64,000 bases of DNA from Allorhodopirellula heiligendammensis (GCF_007860105.1 NZ_SJPU01000004.1:1-64000); one strand, 5' to 3'; numbered from the stretch's first letter, positions 8,541 to 18,993 are shown. Notes: generated by a model from the sequence alone, not told the origin. Numbers and translations: made by a program.

Positions 8541-10514
8541 ATGAACAACCGAACGACGATTGTTTTTGCGATCATCGGTGCCATCATCCAATCGAGCCTC
8601 GCCGCATTGGATATCTCGGTTCAGCCGCTTCGACGCGTGAAGGCCGCTGAGGCGCACCAGGCCGTGGCGGTGGATGAGTCATCGTTTTACGCGATCTCCA
8701 ACAGGGCCGTCGTTCGATATGACAAGCAAACTGAGGAATGCCTTGTTCGCTGGGAAGCACCGGCACACTCCAACATCAAGCATCTCAATAGTGGCATCGT
8801 GGTCGATGGGCGGCTGTACTGTGCGAATTCGGATTGGCCCACTAAGCCACTCAAGAATACCGTCGAGATTTTTTCCGCCGAGACGTTGAAGCATCTCGAA
8901 TCAAAGCCGTTCTCGGAAACGCAGGGAGCTATCAATTGGATCGATCGGCATCGAGGTGCGTGGTGGATCGTGTTTGCATTCTACGGCGACGCTGAAGTTC
9001 GTCGCACCAAACTGGTTCGCTACGATGACGATTGGAATCCGACGGGAGAGTGGACGTTTCCCGAGTCAGTTGTCCAGCGTTTTCTGCCTAATAGCAACTC
9101 AGGTGGCGCGTTTGGGAAAGACGGAAGACTGTTTGTGACCGGACACGACCATGCCGAACTGTATGTTCTCGATGTGCCGGGCGACGGTGGCGAACTCAAA
9201 TACATTTCGACTGTGCCTGCACCGATTTCTGGCCAGGGAATTGCATGGGATCGTGATGAACCGGGCAACTTGTTGGGGATCGTTCGCGCTCGTCACGAAG
9301 TCGTCTTTATGAAGGTATCATCGGCTGCGGAATGGGAGGTGACTGCCGATTTTGAAGGAGCGTCGGTAAAGAATGTTGAGATTGACCAGCAGCGACGCTC
9401 GGTCAGCTTCATGCCGGGAGGTGATCCCACGCGGGGATGGCCCTGCTGGTGGTACTTCCGAATAGATGGGCTCACAGCCGATGAAGAAATCACATTGCGA
9501 TTGCACGGTTCGGACGCCACCGTCGGTCAGCAGAAACCATTGGGAGCGTCGTGGGCAATGCCGGCTCGCGCAAGCTATTCGATTGATGGCCAGACTTGGC
9601 AACCGACAGCCCCTGGGGAACGTCAAGGCGAGTGGATGGTTTATCGAGTCAAACCAAATGCCTCGTCTCTCTACGTAGCCTGGGGCCCGCCATACACGCC
9701 TCAGACAGCAGAGAAGTTCATGAACGAGATAGCCGATCGGTCACCTTACGCGACTGCCACTGAACTTTGTCGATCTCGGGCGGGCCGCGCCGTACCCATG
9801 CTCCATGTGCGCGAGGGCGACCGAGAATCGCAAGATCGCTTTGGTGTCTGGGTTCAGGCTCGCCAGCATGCCTGGGAGAGTGGTTCAAGTTGGGTGGCAC
9901 AAGGATTCGCGGACTGGATCGTTAGCGATAATCCGAACGCGGCATGGCTACGCCAGCGCGCCGAGATTTTCATCGTCCCAATCATGGACGTGGACAACGT
10001 CGCGACTGGCAATGGAGGCAAGAATGCGATCCCTCATGACCACAATCGCGACTGGTCACCGAAGCCGCATTGGAATGAAACCATGGCGGCGCAGCGGAGG
10101 GTCGCCGACATGATCGCTGAAAATCGGATGAGTGTCTTTCTAGACCTACACAATCCGGCTCCTGGCGATCCCACTTTCTTCTATATCCTTCCCGCAGCAC
10201 TCTTGCAGGAGCCCATGATTGGCCTGCGTGACCGCTTCATTGACTTGGCCTATGCAAAGATTAGTAAGATCAAACCCATGATTCCGATGAGCAACCGCCC
10301 CAAGGAGACGGGGTCGAGCTATCATCCTTTATGGCGGCAGATCAGTGCCAATTGGGTCTGCATGAATGGGAATCCGGACACCGTGAGTTTATGCCTCGAG
10401 ACGATTTGGAACTCGCCGAACAGCACGACAACTGGTTACCGAGCGGTCGGTACTAACCTAGCCGCCGCGGTGAAAGAGTACCTTTCCGAGCGTCCGGAGC
10501 TACCACAGCGGTAA
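8541..10514 (+). CDS. Secreted beta-propeller-like / M14 zinc carboxypeptidase fusion
   Basis: The start is placed at ATG 8541, preceded by GAGAG and followed by a clean signal peptide (to about residue 21); an upstream in-frame TTG at 8463 adds a non-signal leader. Of 657 residues, about 25-270 are repeated short beta-strand units like a propeller. A beta-sandwich-like linker follows. From about 395 there is an M14 metallopeptidase domain: zinc ligands H443 and E446 (HAWE) and H537 (DLHNP), an NRDW segment, and Glu620 (CLET) as catalytic base. M14 enzymes remove C-terminal residues or cleave peptidoglycan-like peptides. It overlaps the convergent neighbour by 15 bases. Assignment of the peptidase domain is firm, that of the propeller weaker. 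Confidence 0.75.
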   Translation: MNNRTTIVFAIIGAIIQSSLAALDISVQPLRRVKAAEAHQAVAVDESSFYAISNRAVVRYDKQTEECLVRWEAPAHSNIKHLNSGIVVDGRLYCANSDWPTKPLKNTVEIFSAETLKHLESKPFSETQGAINWIDRHRGAWWIVFAFYGDAEVRRTKLVRYDDDWNPTGEWTFPESVVQRFLPNSNSGGAFGKDGRLFVTGHDHAELYVLDVPGDGGELKYISTVPAPISGQGIAWDRDEPGNLLGIVRARHEVVFMKVSSAAEWEVTADFEGASVKNVEIDQQRRSVSFMPGGDPTRGWPCWWYFRIDGLTADEEITLRLHGSDATVGQQKPLGASWAMPARASYSIDGQTWQPTAPGERQGEWMVYRVKPNASSLYVAWGPPYTPQTAEKFMNEIADRSPYATATELCRSRAGRAVPMLHVREGDRESQDRFGVWVQARQHAWESGSSWVAQGFADWIVSDNPNAAWLRQRAEIFIVPIMDVDNVATGNGGKNAIPHDHNRDWSPKPHWNETMAAQRRVADMIAENRMSVFLDLHNPAPGDPTFFYILPAALLQEPMIGLRDRFIDLAYAKISKIKPMIPMSNRPKETGSSYHPLWRQISANWVCMNGNPDTVSLCLETIWNSPNSTTTGYRAVGTNLAAAVKEYLSERPELPQR

Positions 10515-13067
10515 GCGATTCGGTTTGGACCAACGGATTCGAGCCAACAGCACATCGCCCCGATAGCCGTCACGCGGCATCCATTCGCCGACGGTCACCC
10601 ACGACTCATCGGGACTCGCATGGGTAACATGAAAGTTGCCCATCAACGCCACTTGATTGGGGTCGCTGACTCCATCCCCCACGAGCGGCAGCACGACCTG
10701 CTCAGTTGCCTTGATCAGGCAGCGTTTGTTGGTATCTACCTGAGCTACCCACAGCGGCGCACGCCAACGCATCACGTTTTCGTTAGTGTCATCTTTGCGT
10801 GTGTAGACCAAGAATAGTCCATCGCTGTGCGTCAACCAGTGTTGTTGGGTCGTTGACATGTCAATCGGTGTTCCATCGTCCCATGCCCAAGCTATTTTTT
10901 CGTCATAGTTGAGTCCATCATCGCTGACGCTAACATATCCGCGATTATCTTCCGCTCGCAGCGTAATCCAGAATTCGCCATCGAATTGAGTCACGCTCGG
11001 TTCCAGAAGTCCTCTTCCCTTGTCGTTGTGGATTGGCGGCCCCACCTCTTCAACTTTCAACAATTCACCATCGAACGAGGCGCGTACTCCCGACGCCATC
11101 CGGTTGACCTCCTCTGGGCCGAATGTGAATGACATCGCGATGTCTCCGTTGGGCAGTACGACGCGTTGGCCGCAACCATTCGAGTAGATATTTTTGGTGC
11201 GGGGGTCATCCCATTGGAGGATCTTACGCGGGGACCAAACTCCATCTTGATCGCAGGTTGCGTAGATGGGGTAGCGTGACAGCTGCTCCTTCCTCGCAAA
11301 ATACTCACCCTTATAGAACACAACATGCCCCATCGCGAGCAGCGATTTGGAGATGGGGTCGTATTGCGGTACGACATCACACACCGCCGCTCGGAGATCA
11401 TCCGCCCGTCCAGGGATCGGTTCGCGTCCGAACGCCGCGATCGGTTCTGGATCGCTCCACGTTTTGCCTAGATCTCTCGAAATCGATGAGTGGACTTGGC
11501 CAAAGTAGTCGGATCCTCCAATAGGCTGGAGCGTCATCATCGCCACTGGGTGTCCGTCCTCGTCGGGCATCATGCAAGCGCGGGGATGAAACCAAGTTTG
11601 GTTTTCATTATCACGGTTGCGCCATAACGTTTGCTTGGTAATCGAAGCGATTAAAGGTGTGCTCTCTGAGGCTCCAGCGATCATCGGTTCAGGTGATGTG
11701 GACACAAGCTCAACTTGCCGATGCACTTCATTGACAATCACATTCTCGATTTCCGGCGACCACACGGTGGGCAACCCGTAGTACACCATTGCTTCTCCAC
11801 CCTCATAGCCGCCTTCGGCGAGCACCCGCCGGGACGGGATGTACGCCATCACATCGTTGGCGTAGCCGGCTACCCAGGTTTGCGTCCCCGCCAACTCGCT
11901 CTTGAGGCGAAGGGCGTAGTCAACGACGACTTCACCACCGAGCGTTACAAACTGAAGGTCATCGCCAATGGACCAGGCGCTCACGGGATAGGGGTATGTT
12001 TGACTCAACGGGACGCCCTGGTCGAGTCGCTCAAGGAGCAGGTTCGCTCGAGCGACCTCGTATCGGTTTTCTGACGTTAGGTTCAACTCGATGTCTTCGC
12101 GTGTCGGCAATGTGTCCAGCGGCAAATCAACGTTCGCGAAAGTCGTCCGCAGCGGGCCCTCGACAGGGTGCATTTCCGTGGTCAACAACACGGAATCCAC
12201 AGCTGTTGCCAATCGACGACCGTAGTGCACCGCCAAATCCTCAGTGCCGCGGGGGAGTGGATTTTGGTCAGCACCACATCCTGCGAAGAACAACGCAATG
12301 CACCCCGGGTGTTGGGACTCCAAGTCCATTTGAGCGTATCCAGGATAGTCACCCGACCATTGATAACCGTTCAGGGTGGTCGCGTGACAGGCGTAACCGA
12401 ATAGCACAGCGGTGATCTGATGCTCGGCGTCGCGGACCGCGAGCACGGGCACGTCGTAGTCGCGGGGCCCGTGCAGCATACCCTTGGTTCGCCGGTGCGG
12501 CGCATCGGCCGCTGGGTTCTCGCGGCGATTGACCGCCAGCGATGTCGTGCCGCTTCCCCACGTCAGCTCGCTCGGGGCGAGCTTGTCGATCGCCTCGCCG
12601 ACGACGGCAACCACTTGAGTTTGAAAGGTTGCGACCCATGTATCGATCGCTTGTCGCTGCCGATCATCGAGCAGCAGATAATGCAGCGGGGCAAGATTGC
12701 GTCCGACCACAGGACCACTATGAGTGTGCGAGCAGCAAATTGCAATTTGTTCACGCTCCAAACCATACTGCGACTGCAATGCGACGCAAATTTGCTGTGA
12801 GAGTTCGCGACCGATGCCCACCAAATCCATTGTCAAAACAACCGCGCGGTGGCCGTTAGGGTCCTCGAGCACAACGGCCTTGGCCCACAGATCCGTCAGT
12901 TTCTCCTTGGCGGGACGTGTCCGAGAAGCATAGCCCGCCATCCACACGTGCTCAGTCGGGGTGATCGCGACCTTCGCGGCACCAGCTCTCCACGCGAGAT
13001 CGTCGCCGACTGCCACTGTGGTTAGCAATAGAAACGTTGCGGCGGCAAACATAAGTCTTCGGTTCAT
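10500..13067 (-). CDS. Secreted ceramidase-like hydrolase fused to a sialidase-type propeller
   Basis: The 855-residue product has a Sec signal (1-21) and a ceramidase-type domain with CCSHTHSGP at 111-119 and a second histidine cluster around FGYACHATTL. From about residue 475 the sequence changes to a BNR/sialidase-like propeller with an Asp box, SISRDLGKTW, near 527-536. Family knowledge links the first part to ceramide or amidase-type hydrolysis and the second to exo-glycosidases, so a glycolipid-like or sulfated-glycan substrate is conceivable, but this is inference. It is the last gene of a minus-strand operon, its ATG overlapping the stop of the upstream hydrolase gene by four bases (13064-13067). 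Its 3' end overlaps the opposing peptidase gene. Confidence 0.82.
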   Translation of the reverse strand: MNRRLMFAAATFLLLTTVAVGDDLAWRAGAAKVAITPTEHVWMAGYASRTRPAKEKLTDLWAKAVVLEDPNGHRAVVLTMDLVGIGRELSQQICVALQSQYGLEREQIAICCSHTHSGPVVGRNLAPLHYLLLDDRQRQAIDTWVATFQTQVVAVVGEAIDKLAPSELTWGSGTTSLAVNRRENPAADAPHRRTKGMLHGPRDYDVPVLAVRDAEHQITAVLFGYACHATTLNGYQWSGDYPGYAQMDLESQHPGCIALFFAGCGADQNPLPRGTEDLAVHYGRRLATAVDSVLLTTEMHPVEGPLRTTFANVDLPLDTLPTREDIELNLTSENRYEVARANLLLERLDQGVPLSQTYPYPVSAWSIGDDLQFVTLGGEVVVDYALRLKSELAGTQTWVAGYANDVMAYIPSRRVLAEGGYEGGEAMVYYGLPTVWSPEIENVIVNEVHRQVELVSTSPEPMIAGASESTPLIASITKQTLWRNRDNENQTWFHPRACMMPDEDGHPVAMMTLQPIGGSDYFGQVHSSISRDLGKTWSDPEPIAAFGREPIPGRADDLRAAVCDVVPQYDPISKSLLAMGHVVFYKGEYFARKEQLSRYPIYATCDQDGVWSPRKILQWDDPRTKNIYSNGCGQRVVLPNGDIAMSFTFGPEEVNRMASGVRASFDGELLKVEEVGPPIHNDKGRGLLEPSVTQFDGEFWITLRAEDNRGYVSVSDDGLNYDEKIAWAWDDGTPIDMSTTQQHWLTHSDGLFLVYTRKDDTNENVMRWRAPLWVAQVDTNKRCLIKATEQVVLPLVGDGVSDPNQVALMGNFHVTHASPDESWVTVGEWMPRDGYRGDVLLARIRWSKPNRLPLW

Positions 13068-14347
13068 CCATCTGTTCCAAATAGCGGAGTTTTCAGTGAG
13101 CAGTTGTGCTGCAACACGCGATCGATCACGTCATAAGCCTGTTGTCGAGTCTCTGTTGGGAAATCGTGCTCACAGTCCGGTGTGATCAGGATCAGTTCAT
13201 TCGGCACGCCCCACAATGAATACACACCACCGGCGACGGGCATCGCTTTGCGGACGCCTGCGATATCGAAGTTTGAATCACGCAGGGGCGACACCGAAAC
13301 AAAGGTACGTGGCGCCAATGCGGCAATCAACTCATAAAAGTCGAAAGGAACTTCATCAGGATTCAAGTGAAAGCGATCTCGAAGCCGAGGCATGTAGCGG
13401 TCACTCGTCCAGCCCGTGAGGTCACCGCCGTAGTAGTCATGGAAGGGGCACCAACCGCAACTGGAGACGACCAATTTTACACGTTGATCAAATACGCCAA
13501 GAAAAATTGCATTGTGCCCGCCGAGCGAATGACCAATCGCACCGATCCGATTGGCATCGACAAATGGTAACTGCGAAAGTAGATCGACGCAGCGGCGATG
13601 ATTGACGATCCCCTTCATTGTGCCCGAGTCATATCCGTCGCCCCCGAAGTCGTAGTCGGCGTACGCGCCAAAGGACGGATAGTCTGGCGCGATGACAACG
13701 TATCCACGCTGCGCCAGTTCAATGGCGTATTGACGCCCCGGGCGACCTCCTTCACCCGCCACGATGCGTTTGCCAGCGGCACCGGTCGGATGCAACGCAA
13801 TGATCGCTGGCAATTGGTTCGCTGATCCGGCAAGAAAAATATCTCGGACATCAACACGATCGGCGACACCCTTTGGCAAGTATAGGTCGAGAGGTAAACG
13901 ATCGGATTTCCCGACTGCAATCGTCATCATCAGGCGTCTCACATCGCCAATGGAAACATCTTCGTCGACGTGGACATCGAAGTCTGCCTGCGTATCTGGT
14001 GCCGGGAGCTTTCCCATCGCTGCCTCGGCTCCAGCAATGATCTGCGACCGTCGTTTACTCCAGTCGTCAAGGGACTGAATCGGTTTGATCGTCCCATCAT
14101 CAGCCTGATAGACCGTCAGGTCTGAGTGTGAAATGATCGGTTTCCCCACAACTTCGTCTTGGCCCGTGACCTGTGAAACATGGACTGCGCACAGACAACC
14201 CAGCAGCAACAGGCAGCACCACCAAGGCGAGCGCAGCCGACGAGGTGCACGACGGTGACCGCGTTCACTGTGAACACGTCGATTCGACGCATCCCTACTA
14301 GCCGTGTCCCATGCTGTGGAATTGCAGTTAATATCGGGGGCCGTCAT
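13064..14347 (-). CDS. Exported alpha/beta hydrolase (dienelactone hydrolase/acetyl esterase type)
   Basis: This is a 427-residue protein with an unusually long basic N-terminus (about 38 residues, Arg-rich) before a hydrophobic segment (about 42-62) that acts as signal or anchor. The alpha/beta-hydrolase core contains the nucleophile elbow GHSLGGHN (Ser), a following Asp, and a late DCEHDFP histidine. This arrangement is shared with dienelactone hydrolases and planctomycete acetyl-xylan-esterase-like proteins. It lies 39 bases after the DUF1501 gene and overlaps the next ceramidase/sialidase gene by ATGA, so the three are probably translated together. The real start could be further inside the Arg-rich leader. 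Confidence 0.75.
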   Translation of the reverse strand: MTAPDINCNSTAWDTASRDASNRRVHSERGHRRAPRRLRSPWWCCLLLLGCLCAVHVSQVTGQDEVVGKPIISHSDLTVYQADDGTIKPIQSLDDWSKRRSQIIAGAEAAMGKLPAPDTQADFDVHVDEDVSIGDVRRLMMTIAVGKSDRLPLDLYLPKGVADRVDVRDIFLAGSANQLPAIIALHPTGAAGKRIVAGEGGRPGRQYAIELAQRGYVVIAPDYPSFGAYADYDFGGDGYDSGTMKGIVNHRRCVDLLSQLPFVDANRIGAIGHSLGGHNAIFLGVFDQRVKLVVSSCGWCPFHDYYGGDLTGWTSDRYMPRLRDRFHLNPDEVPFDFYELIAALAPRTFVSVSPLRDSNFDIAGVRKAMPVAGGVYSLWGVPNELILITPDCEHDFPTETRQQAYDVIDRVLQHNCSLKTPLFGTDG

Positions 14348-14386
14348 GGCGGATTTTTCGAAAGAGGATGAGCCGATTGACTGACG

Positions 14387-15856
14387 CTAGACAATCACTT
14401 CGTGAACGACTCGGGCGGGGCGGTGAGCAGTCACGATTTGTTCTTGGTTGCCATGTGGGTAGACGACCTGCTCGTAGTGCAAACCGAACAGATGCATGAC
14501 GGTAGCTTGGAAGTCGTTCGGTGTGACGATGTTTTCGATCGCATGGTGTCCAAAGTCGTCTGTTTTCCCAAACGTCATGCCGCCACGAATGCCGCCGCCG
14601 GCGAGCCAAATGCTGAAGCCTTGACCATTGTGATCGCGGCCCGCCTTTTCGGCGGCGCCGTGATCTTGAGTGACGGGTAGACGTCCGATTTCGCCGCCCC
14701 AATGGACCAGTGTGGTGTCAAGCAGCCCGCGTTGTCGCAGATCGGCAACCAGCGCCGCCGTCGGCTGGTCCGTCTTGCGACAGATCGATGTTAGACCGCT
14801 TCTGATGCTGCTGTGATTGTCCCAGGGCTGGCCGCTGTGAAATAGTTGAACGAACCGAACGCCCCGCTCGACCAATCGCCGTGCCAACAAGCAGCGAGTG
14901 CCGTACTCGCGAGTCTCGGGATGATCCAAGCCGTACATCGAGTGCGTGTTGGCGGTTTCCTGTGAGATATCCAGTGCATCTGTTGCCGCCGTTTGCATGC
15001 GGGCGGCGAGTTCGTAGCTGGCGATACGTGCCTCGAGATCGGATTCACCCGGATGTGACTCGAGATGCTGTTGATTCAGTTGCTGGAGGAGGTCAAGGTT
15101 CTGGCGTTGGTAAGCGCCTGCCAAATGCGATGGTGGTTGCAAATTGAATATTCTCGGCTCCGTCGGACGAAGGACCGTACCCTGAAACATCGAGGGCATG
15201 AATCCGTTACTCCAATTCGTTGCGCCATCGACCGGGGGCCCGCCGGGGTCCGCCAAGACCATGAACGCTGGTAGCTCTTGCGACTCACTACCCAATGCAT
15301 AGGTCAGCCACGAACCGAACGTGGGCCGCCCCAAGACCGCCGGGATACCACCGTGAAAGTAGCGGATGGAAACTTCGTGCCCATTCGCCCCTGTGTGCAT
15401 GCTGCGAATCAAACAGATGTCATCGACAACGCCCGCAGTGTGCGGCAACAGCTCCGATAGTTCAGTGCCACACTTCCCGTGCTTTTGAAAATGAAAAGGA
15501 CTACCCAATAACTTCTTACTGGCCTCATTGACAAATGAAAATTGGATTTCGCCGGAGTAGTCCGTCCCGTCGAAGCGGGTCAGCTCTGGTTTGGGATCGG
15601 TCAGGTCCATGTGCGAAGGCCCGCCATGTTGGAACAACGAGATCATGGCCTTCGCACGCGACGCAAAATGCGGCTTGCGGGGATGCAGATCACTCGGCGG
15701 CTTGTCTTTCAAGATGGGAGGCATGGCCGTCGCCGACTCTTGGGCGATCATCCACTGCAGCGCCAATGCTCCCACGCCCATTCCGGTTTGTTGCAGGAAT
15801 CGGCGGCGCGTATCAGCTGGTTGATAGGAATCCATATTCGGGCGTTCCAAAGTCAT
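14387..15856 (-). CDS. DUF1501 protein with Tat signal
   Basis: The 489-residue product belongs to the DUF1501 family, which has an alkaline-phosphatase/sulfatase-like fold. A twin-arginine signal (T-R-R-R-F-L-Q-Q near 16-23) precedes an FQHGGPSHMDLTDPKP segment that is the family hallmark. Further family segments, such as GHEVSIRYFHGGIPAVLGRPTFGS, GCGG-like loops and WDNH, follow. In planctomycetes DUF1501 genes travel with DUF1549/DUF1553 cytochromes; here the upstream cytochrome gene ends by a four-base ATGA overlap at 15853-15856. The enzymatic role of the pair is not established; they are thought to act at the cell surface in glycan use. A second in-frame ATG eight codons in is also possible. 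Confidence 0.88.
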   Translation of the reverse strand: MTLERPNMDSYQPADTRRRFLQQTGMGVGALALQWMIAQESATAMPPILKDKPPSDLHPRKPHFASRAKAMISLFQHGGPSHMDLTDPKPELTRFDGTDYSGEIQFSFVNEASKKLLGSPFHFQKHGKCGTELSELLPHTAGVVDDICLIRSMHTGANGHEVSIRYFHGGIPAVLGRPTFGSWLTYALGSESQELPAFMVLADPGGPPVDGATNWSNGFMPSMFQGTVLRPTEPRIFNLQPPSHLAGAYQRQNLDLLQQLNQQHLESHPGESDLEARIASYELAARMQTAATDALDISQETANTHSMYGLDHPETREYGTRCLLARRLVERGVRFVQLFHSGQPWDNHSSIRSGLTSICRKTDQPTAALVADLRQRGLLDTTLVHWGGEIGRLPVTQDHGAAEKAGRDHNGQGFSIWLAGGGIRGGMTFGKTDDFGHHAIENIVTPNDFQATVMHLFGLHYEQVVYPHGNQEQIVTAHRPARVVHEVIV

Positions 15857-18800
15857 TCGGTGTAGAGGAATTCGTTCGAATTAAGCAGCATTTGGCAAAT
15901 ATTGACGAGCACCTGCTGCGCGCGTGATCGGCCAGATAAAGTGCCGGTGGCATCGCGGGACATCAGTGCCAACTGATCGGCAGCAAACTGCAGCGACAAC
16001 TCCAACTCCGCAGTGCTGGCGGGGCGAGATAGAACAATTTCCCAGGCGGCATTGATTTGCGCCGGCAAGAGAGCGAGATCGGTTTCAGGACCATGAAAAC
16101 CAGTTACGGAATCATAAAGCACCAGCTCTCCATCGGTCCGCGTGAAGGTCAATTTCAACGGCCACGTGAAGGAGTCCGATGATTCATTTTCCAAGCAGTC
16201 GATAACGAAGTCGATCGAATCTCCCGCGTGGACTGCCCAGGAGCTCACCGGCGTATCGACTGATCCCTTCTTGATCTGCCACGTGCCGTGCAGTCCGTTC
16301 GCGGAAAAAACCCGGGCGCGAACGCCATCACCATTGTCACTCCCGTGTTGCAGCGTTCCCGCAATGCTGAGTTGACCCTCTGCGGGTGCCACCCAACGGC
16401 GGATTGCAGGCTGCGATGGATTCCCGGGATGACCACCATTAGCGTTCAAAATCACCCAGCCAAATTGAGGGTCCGGTGCCGTCGGGCCGCCCTGCCAGCT
16501 CGTTCCCGTGAAGTGTGGCAACTCTACCAGCTCGCCCAGCAGTCCGTTCTCGTCATCGATCGTGCCCGACCCGTAGCACCACGTCGGCGTGGGCATGTTC
16601 GGTAACCATGATGCGGCGTCCACATCGAGCGCGTCAGCATTATCTGCGGCGCGTTGGACGGCTCGCTCAGCCACAAGACCAGCGTGCTCGAGGACGAAGT
16701 CACCATTGAGCATCATCAACGATTGCGGCGCGACGGTCGATACTGTTCGCACCTCACAATTGACTCCCATCACCGGCGCGTCAAATACCTGCAGCATGCC
16801 TACCGGTTGGCTCCGCCGCACTCGCGCATAAACGCTACGTCGCGGTTGGTCGGCATCCACACGGACCTGGCCGGTTTCGTCCTCGGCGATCTCCACCGGT
16901 GGCCCAAACAATTTTAGGTCGAGTGTCCCTGCCGCGGCCAACACCGAGTCACGTAAAACTTCCGCGTCAACGCGCTGCAGTGACTTTCGCCAGTAATACT
17001 GATTTTCAGGATCGAGCGCTTCGCCCTCCGGTCGACGCAGTGAGCTTTGTCTCCAACTTTTCGATGTCAGGATCTGTCGGTGGAGGCGTTTCAAGCTCCA
17101 GCCATGATCGACGAAGTCTCGCGCCAGCCAATCAAGCAATTTGGGATGCGAGGGCTCGTCGCCCAAACGACCAAACTCTCCCGGCGTCGCCACGATGCCG
17201 CGACCAAAGTGGTGCATCCAAACGCGGTTGACGATCGCCCGCGCGGTCAGTGGATTGCCGCCATCGGTCAAATAGTTGGCGAACGCCAGCCGGCGCCCCG
17301 TTGTGGGCAACTTCGGATCATCGAGCGGAAACGTCACCCGCGCGCCCTCGGCAGCTGCAACGGTTAATGCCGCTGGCTGAATCTCCTGTTTCGGCTGATT
17401 GAAATCGCCGCGGTGAAAGAGGTAGGTTACCGGCGCATGCCCCGGTGGCTCGACGAAGGCCTGGATAAACTCTTCGACCGGCTTGCCAGCACGCAACTCA
17501 GCAATCTTGGCGTCAAATTCTTTTAACTTGGCCGCCGCGTCCGGACGGTATTGATACAAGACGCCGGGCGTGATGTTGATACTCGGGTGACTGGCCAAGA
17601 GAGTCTTCTGGTCGGCATCACGCTCGTCGTCCGCGGTCTCATAGGCCGTGCGCAATTGGGTGCGAAGTGGTTCGTCGAACTTCATCAACTCCTGCTCGAA
17701 CACTTCCTCAATGAAAGCAGCTTGTTGACTCGCCCGCTCTGCTGCGACGATGCCAACCTCGCTCTCAATTTTCGCCGCATCGACGAGATCCTGTTCGGTT
17801 GCCAGGGAAACCAGACGGGCCGCCGGCGGCTTCCAAGCTTGCCAGTCCAATCCCGGCTCAAAGACCGCCCGCAATGCGAAGTAGTCAGCGTGGGAGATCG
17901 GGTCATAGCGGTGGTCATGGCACTGAGCACAATGAACGCTCGAACCCAGTAAAGTCGAACACACGATTTGCAGCGTGTCGGCGATCACCTTATTTCTCGC
18001 TTCGGGACTATCGTCACCGCTGCCCGTACCGTCGGCAGCCATTCGCAAAAATCCGGTCGCACTCAACAACTCGATTTGGTGGTCCGTCCAGTCACCCACT
18101 TTTGGCCCAGCAAGTTCGTCACCAGCCAGTTGCTCCACGATGAACTGATCAAACGGTTTGTCTTCATTGAACGATGCGATCACGTAATCCCGGTAACGCC
18201 ACGCCCAATCGCGGTTGGTATCCGCCGCAGTGTAGCCGTCGCTGTCAGCGTACCCGGCCGCGTCGAGCCAATGTCGCGCCCACCTCTCGCCATAATGTGG
18301 CGAACTCAGCAGCTGATCTACCAAGTGTTCAAACCATCGCGGATCGGGATCGTGTCGCCACACATCCAGCTGCTCCACGGTCGGTGGCAACCCCAACAGG
18401 TCAGCGTACGCCCGCTGAATCACCGTGAAGCGGTCTGCGTCTTCCGAAAAGGATAAGCCGGCGGGCATCTCAGCAGCGATCAACGCGTCGATGGGCGAGT
18501 GGATGGCCGCGTCGTCAGCATCGGTGGGAACGACCACCTCAGGGAGCGGTTGATACGCCCAATAGTTTCGCTCTTCCTCGGTGATCGGAATGCCCGGCGC
18601 AAGGTCTGTGGGTTCATCGCGAAGGGTTGCTGCCCCCCGCTGAATCCAATCTTCTAGAATAGCAATCTTCGCCTCGGGAACGTGCGCTTCGCCGGGTGGC
18701 ATGTCACCGTCTCGCACACGGCTGAGTAACAAACTCGCGTCGGGATCACCAGGCACCACCGCTTCGCCCGAGTCGCCTCCGGAAACCATTCGATGAACCA

Positions 18801-18993
18801 GCCGCAAGTCCAAGCCGCCCTCAAGTTCCTCCACCGCTCCATGGCAATCGAAACAAAACTCACGCAGAATTGGTCGGATCTCAGTCTCGAAGTATGGCGG
18901 TTCGGTGGCAGCCGCGAAGCCGCTCGAGAGCCCTAGCAGCACGACTGCTGAGGAAAGGCGAGTTGCGTATCGTGAGGACAACCAATGGAACAT
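15853..18993 (-). CDS. Planctomycete cytochrome PSCyt1-DUF1549-DUF1553 protein with an inserted beta-rich domain
   Basis: The ATG at 18993 starts a signal peptide (hydrophobic 13-28); longer in-frame starts up to 19110 would bury it. The 1046-residue product has a c-type haem site CFDCHG (near 48-53), a DUF1549 domain with [16 protein letters not shown], and a QCHDHRYDP motif. A DUF1553 domain with [11 protein letters not shown] and a late [16 protein letters not shown] end follows. Between about 798 and 965 it carries an extra beta-sandwich-like module ([13 protein letters not shown]...) that the second PSD1 gene in this window lacks. The family probably links extracellular redox chemistry to polymer degradation. 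It heads a four-gene minus-strand operon. Confidence 0.9.
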   Translation of the reverse strand: MFHWLSSRYATRLSSAVVLLGLSSGFAAATEPPYFETEIRPILREFCFDCHGAVEELEGGLDLRLVHRMVSGGDSGEAVVPGDPDASLLLSRVRDGDMPPGEAHVPEAKIAILEDWIQRGAATLRDEPTDLAPGIPITEEERNYWAYQPLPEVVVPTDADDAAIHSPIDALIAAEMPAGLSFSEDADRFTVIQRAYADLLGLPPTVEQLDVWRHDPDPRWFEHLVDQLLSSPHYGERWARHWLDAAGYADSDGYTAADTNRDWAWRYRDYVIASFNEDKPFDQFIVEQLAGDELAGPKVGDWTDHQIELLSATGFLRMAADGTGSGDDSPEARNKVIADTLQIVCSTLLGSSVHCAQCHDHRYDPISHADYFALRAVFEPGLDWQAWKPPAARLVSLATEQDLVDAAKIESEVGIVAAERASQQAAFIEEVFEQELMKFDEPLRTQLRTAYETADDERDADQKTLLASHPSINITPGVLYQYRPDAAAKLKEFDAKIAELRAGKPVEEFIQAFVEPPGHAPVTYLFHRGDFNQPKQEIQPAALTVAAAEGARVTFPLDDPKLPTTGRRLAFANYLTDGGNPLTARAIVNRVWMHHFGRGIVATPGEFGRLGDEPSHPKLLDWLARDFVDHGWSLKRLHRQILTSKSWRQSSLRRPEGEALDPENQYYWRKSLQRVDAEVLRDSVLAAAGTLDLKLFGPPVEIAEDETGQVRVDADQPRRSVYARVRRSQPVGMLQVFDAPVMGVNCEVRTVSTVAPQSLMMLNGDFVLEHAGLVAERAVQRAADNADALDVDAASWLPNMPTPTWCYGSGTIDDENGLLGELVELPHFTGTSWQGGPTAPDPQFGWVILNANGGHPGNPSQPAIRRWVAPAEGQLSIAGTLQHGSDNGDGVRARVFSANGLHGTWQIKKGSVDTPVSSWAVHAGDSIDFVIDCLENESSDSFTWPLKLTFTRTDGELVLYDSVTGFHGPETDLALLPAQINAAWEIVLSRPASTAELELSLQFAADQLALMSRDATGTLSGRSRAQQVLVNICQMLLNSNEFLYTE

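Noticed and set aside
12349-12639. Arg-rich minus-strand frame inside the ceramidase/sialidase gene
   Set aside because: It is an alternative reading of a well-supported gene.
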